DNA from: Hyphomicrobiaceae bacterium
Lineage (GTDB): Bacteria > Pseudomonadota > Alphaproteobacteria > Rhizobiales > Hyphomicrobiaceae
Reading direction: 5' to 3'
DNA: 46,777 nt
NCBI GenBank assembly: GCA_021775735.1
Contig: JAJFHG010000011.1
Span: forward strand, 1-46,777
Part shown: one piece after another, positions 25,457 through 33,802 of the stretch
How positions within the stretch are numbered: position 1 is the stretch's first letter
Layout of the letters: each line of letters begins with the position of its first letter
Notes under the pieces: generated by a model
Told to the model about the DNA's origin: nothing
The model's input: only the letters and a program-made list of their open reading frames with translations
Databases searched by the model: none
Translations under genes and position numbers: made by a program

Positions 25457-27595
25457 ATGGACGACGGCCATCACCATACCGCTCCTTTAGCCACCTCCGC
25501 CTCGCCGTGTTGCGGTGATGCGAAGGCGGCTGAACCTGCAACGTCGTCCTCGTCCCCAAGCTGCCACAGCACGACACCTAGCTGTCATAGTTCAGGCTGC
25601 CATAGCGCTGTCGATCAAAACGACAACTTTCAGAAACGTGCATGGATCGCAGCCTTGTTCACCGTGCCGTTGGTAGCTCTCGTCATGGCAGACCATCTCA
25701 TGGATCTGCCCTGGTTGGCAGAGATTGGCGCGCGACGTTTTCAACTGCTGCAACTTATTCTAACCCTGCCGGTTGTGCTGTGGTGCGCCGCCCCCTTCTT
25801 CCGCAAGGGTTGGCAATCTCTCAAGACACGCCAATACAATATGTGGACATTGATCGCGCTCGGCGTTGGCACTGCATTTAGCTACAGCGTTGTTGCAACG
25901 CTTTGGCCCACACTCTTCCCGCCAGGTTTACGAAATGCAGATGGCACTGTTGCTGTTTATTATGAAGCCGCCGCTGCAATCATCCTGCTTGTTCTCGTTG
26001 GGCAATTGATCGAAGCCAGAGCCAGCGCCAAAGCTGAAAACTCTATCCGCAGTCTGCTCGACCTAGCGCCACAAAACACGATTGTCTTGGATGATAATGG
26101 AAATGAGCGTTCAATACCGACATCAGACATCACGCCGGACCAGCGGCTGGTTATCAAGCCCGGCACGTCAATACCGGTTGATGGTGTTGTGACGGAGGGA
26201 GAGACATCTGTTGATGAAAGTTTGTTATCGGGTGAAGCCTTGCCTGTTCGCAAACAAACCGGAGATACGCTAACAAGCGGTACGCTCAATACAACGGGCC
26301 GTATTATTATGACGGCAACGCGAACCGGCGCGGAGACGACGCTGGCAAAAATTATTCATTTGGTCGAATCGGCGCAAAATAGCCGCGCACCAATCCAAAG
26401 CCTGGCAGACAGAGTTGCACGCTGGTTTGTGCCGGGCGTTGTCTTGATTGCACTCGCGGCCGGACTGGCCTGGATGGTTTGGGGACCAGCTCCGCAACTG
26501 CCCTATGCCATTGCCGCCACGGTTTCTGTGTTGATTATTGCCTGCCCGTGCGCATTGGGCCTTGCGACGCCAATGTCGGTGATGGTTGCGAGCGGACGCG
26601 GCGCACGCGAAGGGATCCTGATTAAAAACGCAAGCGCACTCCAATCTCTGGCAGAATGCGACACGATTATTTTTGATAAGACGGGCACGCTTACGCAAGG
26701 CGCGCCACGTGTTACAGCCATCCACCCTGCAGATGGAAACAGCGAGACGCGTGTCCTGTCTCTGGCCGCAAGCTTAGAGCAAGCCAGTGAGCACCCCCTC
26801 GCCAGCGCCGTTGTGCAAGCGTCACGTGATCGTAATCTCACGCTCCATGCGGTCGACGATGACTTTAGAGCCATTATTGGCGAAGGTGTACGCGGTGCAT
26901 GTGACGGCCATACTGTGTTGGTTGGCAACGCGCGCTTCCTGAACGACAATCATGTTGCGATACCTCAGAGCGAGGCCTCACATGACGGCACCACAGAAAT
27001 ATTCGTATCTGAAGATGGCCGCTTCATCGGACGCATCTCAATAACCGATCCGGTGCGCGCCAACGCACACAAATCCGTTGCCACCCTCCAAAGCCGTGGC
27101 CTGACAATCATCATGGCGTCAGGCGACAGCCTGGAGACCTCTAACGTCATCGCCAATAACCTTGGTATTGACCACGTCCACGCTAGACTACTCCCCAAAG
27201 ACAAAGCTGATCTGGTGCAAGAGTTAAAAGCAAGCGGGCATAAAGTTGCCTTTGCCGGTGATGGCATCAATGATGCCCCGGCGTTGGCTGCCAGCGACGT
27301 TGGCATTGCGATGGGCGGTGGTGCAGATGTTGCAATTGAAGCAGCACGTATCACATTGCTCAATGGAGATGTTGCAGCCCTCGTGCGTGCGCACACGCTT
27401 GCGCGCCAAACCATGACCAACATCAAACAAAACCTTGGCTTCGCCTTTGGCTACAACGGGATCGGTATTCCAATTGCCGCTGGCGTTCTCTACCCCGTGT
27501 TTGGAATTTTGTTGTCGCCGATCTTTGCTGCTGCCGCAATGAGCCTATCGTCGGTGTCTGTTATTGCCAACGCGCTAAGATTAGGCCGTGCCTAA
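25457..27595 (+). CDS. copA: Copper-exporting P-type ATPase with Cys/His-rich N-terminal tail
   Basis: P1B-type ATPase that pumps Cu(I) out of the cytoplasm. Present are the CPC membrane motif (ACPCALGLATP), the phosphorylation site DKTGTLT, SEHPLA, GDGINDAPALA, and the downstream membrane residues YN and MSLSS typical of the Cu(I) subgroup. The usual N-terminal HMA domains (GMxCxxC) are absent. Instead the first ~55 residues hold HHH at 5-7, CC at 18-19 and three Cys-His pairs at 36-37, 43-44 and 48-49. Length 712 residues. The start ATG 25457 is only one base after AGGA, so translation may be modest or coupled to murI. Cation specificity by motif is copper; silver export cannot be excluded. 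Confidence 0.92.
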   Translation: MDDGHHHTAPLATSASPCCGDAKAAEPATSSSSPSCHSTTPSCHSSGCHSAVDQNDNFQKRAWIAALFTVPLVALVMADHLMDLPWLAEIGARRFQLLQLILTLPVVLWCAAPFFRKGWQSLKTRQYNMWTLIALGVGTAFSYSVVATLWPTLFPPGLRNADGTVAVYYEAAAAIILLVLVGQLIEARASAKAENSIRSLLDLAPQNTIVLDDNGNERSIPTSDITPDQRLVIKPGTSIPVDGVVTEGETSVDESLLSGEALPVRKQTGDTLTSGTLNTTGRIIMTATRTGAETTLAKIIHLVESAQNSRAPIQSLADRVARWFVPGVVLIALAAGLAWMVWGPAPQLPYAIAATVSVLIIACPCALGLATPMSVMVASGRGAREGILIKNASALQSLAECDTIIFDKTGTLTQGAPRVTAIHPADGNSETRVLSLAASLEQASEHPLASAVVQASRDRNLTLHAVDDDFRAIIGEGVRGACDGHTVLVGNARFLNDNHVAIPQSEASHDGTTEIFVSEDGRFIGRISITDPVRANAHKSVATLQSRGLTIIMASGDSLETSNVIANNLGIDHVHARLLPKDKADLVQELKASGHKVAFAGDGINDAPALAASDVGIAMGGGADVAIEAARITLLNGDVAALVRAHTLARQTMTNIKQNLGFAFGYNGIGIPIAAGVLYPVFGILLSPIFAAAAMSLSSVSVIANALRLGRA

Positions 27596-27818
27596 CCGCT
27601 CAGCGCGAGCGCCATTCTTGTGGGCAGGGAGAGCCCACCCAGGCCCCCCACCCGATATCATCCATTTGCACGGCTTTTGACGTTACCTAGCCATAACGTG
27701 TTGGCGCATTTCATATTCACGCTTGCTTTTTTCCGGCCACTCCCAAACATTGCACCAAAGTTCAAGCCCCGTAAGAGGGCGCGCTTAGTAAACGCTCGGG
27801 ATGAGGAAACACCGCCCC

Positions 27819-29759
27819 ATGAAAGATAAAGTGATCTCTGCCGCCGAAGCCATTGCTTTGATACGGGACGGTGACGTCGTCACAACGACAGGCTTTGTAC
27901 AAAGTTGCATTCCCGAGGCTCTACATGCCGAGCTTGAGCGACGCTACGTCGAAACTTCAAGCCCAAAAGACCTTACTTTGATCATGTGCGCTGGTGCTGG
28001 TGACAGCAAGGGCCTTGGCACAGGTCGTTTCCATCATGAAGGTTTGCTCAGGCGTGTCATCGCGGGAAATTTCGGCCGCATGCCTAAGGTGGCAGAAGCA
28101 GCCCAAGCAAACAAAATCTGTGGCTTCAACTTACCTCAAGGTGTTATCTCTCAGCTTTATCGAGCGTGCGCTGCCGGACAACCCGGCCTATTCTCGAAAG
28201 TCGGATTGAATACTTATGTTGACCCACGCAAAGGTGGTGGACGCGTCAACGAGGTGACGAAGGAAGAAATTGTCAAGCTGCTCGACTTCGAAGGTGAAGA
28301 GTGGCTGTTTTACAAAGCAACAAAGATCGACGTCGCCTTCATCCGTGCGACCAGTGCAGATCCGTTTGGCAATCTGTCGTATGAAAAAGAAGCTCTGACG
28401 CTTGATAACATGGCGCAAGCCATGGCAGCCCACAACAACGGTGGCGTTGTCATTGCACAGGTCGAACGCATCGTTGAACATGGCTCGATAGCGCCCAAAG
28501 ATGTCAAGGTTCCCGGCATTCTGGTTGACTGCGTTGTTGTGGCTGATCCGCCTGATATGCACCGTATGAACTATTCGGTGGACTACAATCCAGCGCTTTC
28601 CGGTGAAATCCGCGTTCCCCTCGAAGGCCTGGATAAAATGCCCCTTGATCATCGCAAGATCATTGCACGACGAGCTGCGTTTGAATTGCCACCCAACGGT
28701 GTCGTCAACCTTGGTGTTGGTGCACCCGATGGCGTTGCCGCTGTCGCTAGTGAAGAGAAGGTTACACCTTATATCACCCTGACGACGGAAGCTGGCGCCG
28801 TCGGCGGTGTACTTGCTGGTGGTTCAAGCTTTGGCTCTTCTGCCAACGCACACAGCATTATCGACCAAAACCAAATGTTCGATTTTTACGATGGTGGTGG
28901 CCTTGATCTTACCTGTCTCGGCATGGCCGAGTGTGATGAGCAGGGCAATGTCAACACCAGCTATTTTGCGGGCCGACTGAATGGATCTGGTGGATTTATC
29001 AATATTTCTCAAAATTCTCGTGCCGTTGTCTTTGCCGGAACGTTCACCGTTGGCGGTCTCAAAGTTGCGGTTGAAGATGGGGCTTTGAAAATTGTCAACG
29101 AAGGCCGCAACAAGAAATTCGTCAAAAAGGTTGCGCAGGAGACGTTCAATGGGCCGTTTGCTGCACAACGATCACAACCCGTCATCTACGTAACAGAACG
29201 CTGCGTTTTCCAATTGAATGAAGCAGGCTTAGAGTTGATTGAAGTTGCGCCCGGAATCGATATCGAACGTGACATTCTTCAACAGATGGATTTTAAGCCC
29301 ATCATCCACAAACCGATCCCAATGAAAACACGGATCTTTGTCGATGAACCGATGGAGCTGTTGTCCGACCTACTCAACCAAGAACTGTCGGATCGCGTCA
29401 GCTACGATGCATCTCGCAATACTTTGTTCCTTAATCTCGAAGGTTGGAGCGTGCGCAAAAAAGGTGACATTGAGGATCTGACAAAAGTGCTGATTGATGC
29501 GTGCACAAAGGCTGGCAAGAAGGTGAAGTCGGTGGTCAACCACGACGGCTGCCGCATCGCAGAGGATCTCTATGATGACTATGCTGAGATGATCAACTAC
29601 ATGATGGAACATCACTATGAGACAACAACGCGTTATTCTACCAGTGCCTTTATGCGCATGAAAATGCAGGAAGCGCTGAGAAAACGCGGAATTGCACCGC
29701 ACATCTATGAGCGCGCAGAAGACGCTCGTTCAGCGCTCGATAGCTCTGAGTCGTCGTAA
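27819..29759 (+). CDS. Acyl-CoA:acetate/3-ketoacid CoA-transferase (YdiF type) with C-terminal extension
   Basis: Family I CoA-transferase that moves CoA between carboxylic acids through a glutamyl-CoA thioester. Both subunit halves are fused. The catalytic glutamate is in LTTEAGAVGG, followed by GSSANAHSIIDQ and FYDGGGLDL. CGFNLPQGV and VNEVTKEEIV are typical of YdiF. Compared with E. coli YdiF (about 530 residues) it has an extra ~115 residues at the C-terminus (from about PMELLSDLLN), with a predicted alpha/beta pattern and no recognised family. I chose ATG 27819 (646 residues); an in-frame ATG at 27801 would add six. The true substrate pair is unknown. Confidence 0.85.
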   Translation: MKDKVISAAEAIALIRDGDVVTTTGFVQSCIPEALHAELERRYVETSSPKDLTLIMCAGAGDSKGLGTGRFHHEGLLRRVIAGNFGRMPKVAEAAQANKICGFNLPQGVISQLYRACAAGQPGLFSKVGLNTYVDPRKGGGRVNEVTKEEIVKLLDFEGEEWLFYKATKIDVAFIRATSADPFGNLSYEKEALTLDNMAQAMAAHNNGGVVIAQVERIVEHGSIAPKDVKVPGILVDCVVVADPPDMHRMNYSVDYNPALSGEIRVPLEGLDKMPLDHRKIIARRAAFELPPNGVVNLGVGAPDGVAAVASEEKVTPYITLTTEAGAVGGVLAGGSSFGSSANAHSIIDQNQMFDFYDGGGLDLTCLGMAECDEQGNVNTSYFAGRLNGSGGFINISQNSRAVVFAGTFTVGGLKVAVEDGALKIVNEGRNKKFVKKVAQETFNGPFAAQRSQPVIYVTERCVFQLNEAGLELIEVAPGIDIERDILQQMDFKPIIHKPIPMKTRIFVDEPMELLSDLLNQELSDRVSYDASRNTLFLNLEGWSVRKKGDIEDLTKVLIDACTKAGKKVKSVVNHDGCRIAEDLYDDYAEMINYMMEHHYETTTRYSTSAFMRMKMQEALRKRGIAPHIYERAEDARSALDSSESS

Positions 29760-29778
29760 AATTTTTTTAGAGTAAGCT

Positions 29779-30216
29779 TCAGGCAGATCGCTGCAGAACA
29801 ACCGAGCTAGAAAGTGGGCTCATTGTTTGTTGCAACGGCGTGAGCGGTTTTGGCGGCTTGGTCTCTTCGGCCCAAACGATCAAACCAAAAAAGAACGCAC
29901 ACGACACTAACCACATCGCCACGTACCAATATACTTTCACCTGCATGCGTTGCGCTTTATCACCATAGCGGCCGGAATGGATGTCTTTGGCCAGCTCGCC
30001 CGCCGTCTCAACACTATCCTGAACATTCCTGGCTCCACCACGCTGACGCCACGCATTTTGCATCCGCATCAGCGCGCGACCACCCTCAGTCTCGTTGATA
30101 TTGGAATGGTACCAGATGCTAAGCGCAATCATCGGCACGGCCATCACACCCATACAAAACAGCAAATATAAATCGCTCAATGCAATGGCTCTGATCGTGT
30201 CCAATACGCTGTCCAT
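29779..30216 (-). CDS. Small membrane protein linked to the DsbD-like gene
   Basis: A 145-residue protein of unknown function with two hydrophobic segments, about 13-36 and 95-113, separated by a charged stretch (about 40-90) containing GGARNVQDSVETAGEL. The C-terminal 25 residues are rich in Pro, Ser and Leu. It starts six bases after the stop of the DsbD-like gene on the same strand, so the two are probably co-translated. A role with the reductant exporter is inferred from position only. It lies tail to tail with the CoA-transferase gene, 19 bases apart. Confidence 0.7.
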   Translation of the reverse strand: MDSVLDTIRAIALSDLYLLFCMGVMAVPMIALSIWYHSNINETEGGRALMRMQNAWRQRGGARNVQDSVETAGELAKDIHSGRYGDKAQRMQVKVYWYVAMWLVSCAFFFGLIVWAEETKPPKPLTPLQQTMSPLSSSVVLQRSA

Positions 30217-30222
30217 CTCGAC

Positions 30223-32361
30223 CTACCCTGACGTTCGAGCCCTGTGATTTTCTGCACGGTTCAGAGCCTTTAAAATACCTTCTGACGTGAGTATCTCCGG
30301 CAGCACAATACCTTGTGGACTTCCTGGACCAAACACAACGTTCATAGGGATTCCATAGCGACCAAAGCGCGCCAGGAATGATGTTATTTTTGGATCTGGT
30401 GACGTCCAGTCGGCTTGCATCGCGACAACACCTTGACTGAGGCGGCGTGCAACCACGTCTTGAGTGATCACCAACCTCTTGTTAGCTTTGCAGGTGATGC
30501 ACCAATCGGCTGTTACATCAACAAACACCGTTTGACCTTGCGCAATAAGGCTGCGGATTTGTTTTTCATCAAAGGCCTGCCAGGCAATAGATCCTGTGTT
30601 TTCAATCGAACCGCGGGGCTGTGTTGATGACAATAGACTGGGTAGCGCAACAGTGGCTGCACCCAAAACGGCGATCAGAGCAACCACGACCGACCGAGGA
30701 AGATATGCCGGGTTGAGATGATCAATACCTAACACCAAAATCAGCGCGACAAGTCCGACCGCCGCCAATCCCGTCAACGGCCATCCAACCTGGTGCGCAA
30801 GAACACTGAGCAACCAAATCGCTGTTGCAAGCAACGCCAACCCTAGGATCTGGCGAAGCCGAAGCATCCAAGGGCCAGGACGCGGCAGAAACTGAACCAA
30901 TGATGGTCTAAGTGCAATTGCAATATAAGGCAGCGCAAGCCCCACACCGAGGGCGGTAAAGATTGCAAAGGTTTGCGCCGTGCCGCTCGCCAAAGCAAAA
31001 CCAACGGCGGTTCCAAGAAATGGCGCTGAACACGGCGTTGCAAGGATTGTAACAAAAATACCCGTTAGAAAATGGCTGAGGTGGGACGTATCTTCGCTTC
31101 CTTGGCTACCGGCCCAATTGCTTATTGAAGACGGCAAGGAAAATTCAAAAAAGCCCCACAGATTACAAGCAAACAGGGTAATAATGACTGCCATCGCAGC
31201 AATAAAAATGGGTTGCTGGAATTGAATACCCCAACCGACCGCAAGCCCGGCCGATTTAACCACCACCAAGATCGCAGCTAGCACCAACAGCGCGCAAATG
31301 ATGCCCGCTGCCGTTGCCAAGAAATTTGTGCGGACCGTGCGTGGCGTTTTCGTCTTTGCATCCACCACAGACAACAACTTGACGGAGAGGACGGGCAGCA
31401 CGCACGGCATCAAGTTCAAAATCAAGCCGCCGAGCAGGGCCGCACCCAACATTATGGCTAGTGTGTAAAATGCGCTATTCAGTTGCGCGCCACCACCATC
31501 AATACTGGTAATTTTGGTTTCACTTGCCGCCGCGCCATTGGTCACGACAACTGAAAACTCACGCCCAACCAGCGTTTCACCCGCAGGCAAAGGCTGTGCC
31601 AACGTGAAAACAGCCTGTGCTGATTTCTGATCTATGGACCGTGTGAACTCTGGCGCTGAGAAGGCAACAAACGGCGTCACTTCCGGGATAACATCAAGAC
31701 CACCGAGCGGCGTATCCGAAACCACCTCAACTCGAATACCAGAGGTCGCACCCTTTGAGATCGCTGCAACACGTTTCACCGAAAGTCCTGTTACCGTGCC
31801 GTCTGTCGGCACACTAGCAACCGCACGCTGGATTATATGCGCATGCTCATTTGGCACCGCATCACCCTTTGGTACCTGGAGTGATAGATTTAAGATCTGC
31901 GGCACACAAACATCAGAGCAGACCAAAACATTGAGCTTGAGTTTCAAGTTAACGGGAGCGCCTGCGGTTTTGAGTTTAACCCGCAGCGGAAACACAACGC
32001 GGTCTTCATAGCCAAACGTTTGCAGACCAAACAGCTGAAAACGGATGGGAGCGGGATAAAGAAGCTGCGCGGTTTTAAGATTTTCAGACCCCGCCCAATC
32101 CGGTTCAGGCGGCAGACCCGCATCACCCGGCGTGCGCCAATAGGTTTTCCATTTGGGCTTAATCTTAAGATCGATGGCGGCGAGAAGCTCAGTACTGCTT
32201 CCCGTTCCACGCGTTGACGATATCAAGCGGCCTTCAACATAGTCTGCCGCAACCCATGTTGAGGCTGCCGCTGGTGCCGCAACGGGCATCGCAAGCCCGA
32301 TGATTGCTGTGGCAATCATTTGCAGCCAAAAAGTTACAGAGCCTGCCAAACCATGGCGCAA
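30223..32361 (-). CDS. DsbD/ScsB-like thiol:disulfide interchange protein
   Basis: Moves reducing power from cytoplasmic thioredoxin to the periplasm. Signal peptide residues 1-33; a periplasmic N-terminal domain of about 270 residues with CSDVC (148-152); then an eight-helix core carrying the redox cysteines in LMPCVLPVLSVK and ATPCSAPFLG; and a C-terminal thioredoxin-like domain with ADWCITCK. The long N-terminal domain with CSDVC and the core motifs are closer to ScsB (suppressor of copper sensitivity) and DipZ-like forms than to classical DsbD. Length 712 residues. The start is TTG 32361 with AAGGA nine bases upstream; no ATG nearer fits the signal peptide. The next gene is the small membrane protein. 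Confidence 0.88.
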   Translation of the reverse strand: MRHGLAGSVTFWLQMIATAIIGLAMPVAAPAAASTWVAADYVEGRLISSTRGTGSSTELLAAIDLKIKPKWKTYWRTPGDAGLPPEPDWAGSENLKTAQLLYPAPIRFQLFGLQTFGYEDRVVFPLRVKLKTAGAPVNLKLKLNVLVCSDVCVPQILNLSLQVPKGDAVPNEHAHIIQRAVASVPTDGTVTGLSVKRVAAISKGATSGIRVEVVSDTPLGGLDVIPEVTPFVAFSAPEFTRSIDQKSAQAVFTLAQPLPAGETLVGREFSVVVTNGAAASETKITSIDGGGAQLNSAFYTLAIMLGAALLGGLILNLMPCVLPVLSVKLLSVVDAKTKTPRTVRTNFLATAAGIICALLVLAAILVVVKSAGLAVGWGIQFQQPIFIAAMAVIITLFACNLWGFFEFSLPSSISNWAGSQGSEDTSHLSHFLTGIFVTILATPCSAPFLGTAVGFALASGTAQTFAIFTALGVGLALPYIAIALRPSLVQFLPRPGPWMLRLRQILGLALLATAIWLLSVLAHQVGWPLTGLAAVGLVALILVLGIDHLNPAYLPRSVVVALIAVLGAATVALPSLLSSTQPRGSIENTGSIAWQAFDEKQIRSLIAQGQTVFVDVTADWCITCKANKRLVITQDVVARRLSQGVVAMQADWTSPDPKITSFLARFGRYGIPMNVVFGPGSPQGIVLPEILTSEGILKALNRAENHRARTSG

Positions 32362-32461
32362 TAGAATAAGTCCTTGTTCAGAACGATGTGCAGCTTATTG
32401 GAAACGATACGCGGATCACGTTAATCCGGTTTCAGCACCAACGACTGAGATCAAACGCTTT

Positions 32462-33802
32462 TTAGCGTTCGCGGAAGGCTTTGGAAAGCTGATCTTTCAA
32501 AGGTTTGATCAGGAATGACAAAGCTGTGCGATCCGTCGTGCGAATTTGAACATCAGCCGGAATGCCAGGCTGCAACTTATTTTCGCCGAGCCTGACAACT
32601 TCCTGTTCGGAAAATTCAATGCGAACTGTGAAGAAATTCTCACCAGTGATCTTATCACGTGTCAGATCAGCACCAATGCGGGAAATTTTTCCGTCAAGCT
32701 CAGGCGTCGTGCGTTGATTAAATGCCGTGAAACGAACCCGAGCTGGTTGGTCAATATAAATACGGTCGATGTCTTGTGGAACGATACGTGCCTCGATGAC
32801 CAGTTTGTCGCCCATTGGCACCAACATCATCACCGGCTCTGCAGAGTTAATGACACCGCCAACGGTATGCACCGACATCTGATGTACGATACCTGAGATG
32901 GGGGCACGAATATCTATCCGATTAAGGTGATCTTCAGCTGTGATCCGCCGTTCAACGAGTTCAGCAAGCTTCGAGTCAATCTGACGCAACTCATCGACAA
33001 TTTTTGTTTGCGTATCCTGGTCAAAGCTCAGAATTTGTAGCTCAACCTCTGCAATCTGACCACGAATGCGGGCAACAGACGCCACAAGTTGGCCGTGCTC
33101 ACCTTCCAGGCGCGCTGCCTGTCGACGCATCGAAACCATGCGGTTGGTCGTGATCAATTTCTGGGCTTCCAAAGTCTCAAGACCTGCAAGCTCCTCTGCA
33201 ATCAGTTTAATCTCTGTCGCCTTGGCTTTGACCTGACCCTCAATACCGCTGATCTCTTCACCATGCTGCGCGATACGCTCGCGCAACTGGGCTTTCTGTT
33301 TCTTGTGCGATTCGCGCCGCGATCTAAAGAGATTGCGTTCACCCTGGATAATCCGTTGTACGTCGCGGCTCTCGTTTTCTTTCAAAAAGCTTGGAATGGT
33401 TACGGCGTCTTGACCGTCACGTTCAGCTTCGAGGCGCACAGCACGCATGGATAGTTCGTTGGCCTGTTTAACGATCACGCTCAGGTTGGCCTTGGTGATT
33501 GTCTCATCAAGGCGCATCAACAATTGGCCTTGTTTGACCTGATCGCCATTTTTGACAGTAATCTTAGACACAACCCCACCTGATGGGTGCTGTACTTTTT
33601 TCAAGTTACTGGCAACCACCACGCGACCAGTTGCAATCACAGCACCTGAAATTTGTTGCGTTGCAGCCCACACGGTGACACCGCCGATGAGCGCAAACAC
33701 AATGAAAAAGCCTGCAAACAAATAGCGACCCACATACGTTCTCAATCCAGAAGACGCTGTGTGAGTTTTAGCTGAGGGATCAGGCGAGACGGCGGGTTTC
33801 AT
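32462..33802 (-). CDS. Type I secretion membrane fusion protein (HlyD family)
   Basis: Periplasmic adaptor of 446 residues that joins the inner-membrane ABC exporter to an outer-membrane TolC-like channel. One anchor helix at about 28-50, a lipoyl/hairpin N-part (KVQHPSGGVVSKITVKNGD), a long coiled-coil region (about 120-290, e.g. KKQKAQLRERIAQHGEEIS), and the barrel domain with RAPISGIVHQMSVHTVGGV and EPVMMLVP. It overlaps the ABC gene by four bases (ATGA at 33799-33802), so the pair is translationally coupled. The sequence resembles PrtE/AprE-type adaptors. No TolC gene is in the window. Confidence 0.92.
   Translation of the reverse strand: MKPAVSPDPSAKTHTASSGLRTYVGRYLFAGFFIVFALIGGVTVWAATQQISGAVIATGRVVVASNLKKVQHPSGGVVSKITVKNGDQVKQGQLLMRLDETITKANLSVIVKQANELSMRAVRLEAERDGQDAVTIPSFLKENESRDVQRIIQGERNLFRSRRESHKKQKAQLRERIAQHGEEISGIEGQVKAKATEIKLIAEELAGLETLEAQKLITTNRMVSMRRQAARLEGEHGQLVASVARIRGQIAEVELQILSFDQDTQTKIVDELRQIDSKLAELVERRITAEDHLNRIDIRAPISGIVHQMSVHTVGGVINSAEPVMMLVPMGDKLVIEARIVPQDIDRIYIDQPARVRFTAFNQRTTPELDGKISRIGADLTRDKITGENFFTVRIEFSEQEVVRLGENKLQPGIPADVQIRTTDRTALSFLIKPLKDQLSKAFRER

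Noticed and set aside
27620-27638. GTGGGC-AGGGAGA-GCCCAC hairpin after copA as a terminator
   Set aside because: It has a 6-bp stem but no T-run follows; support is too weak for a feature.
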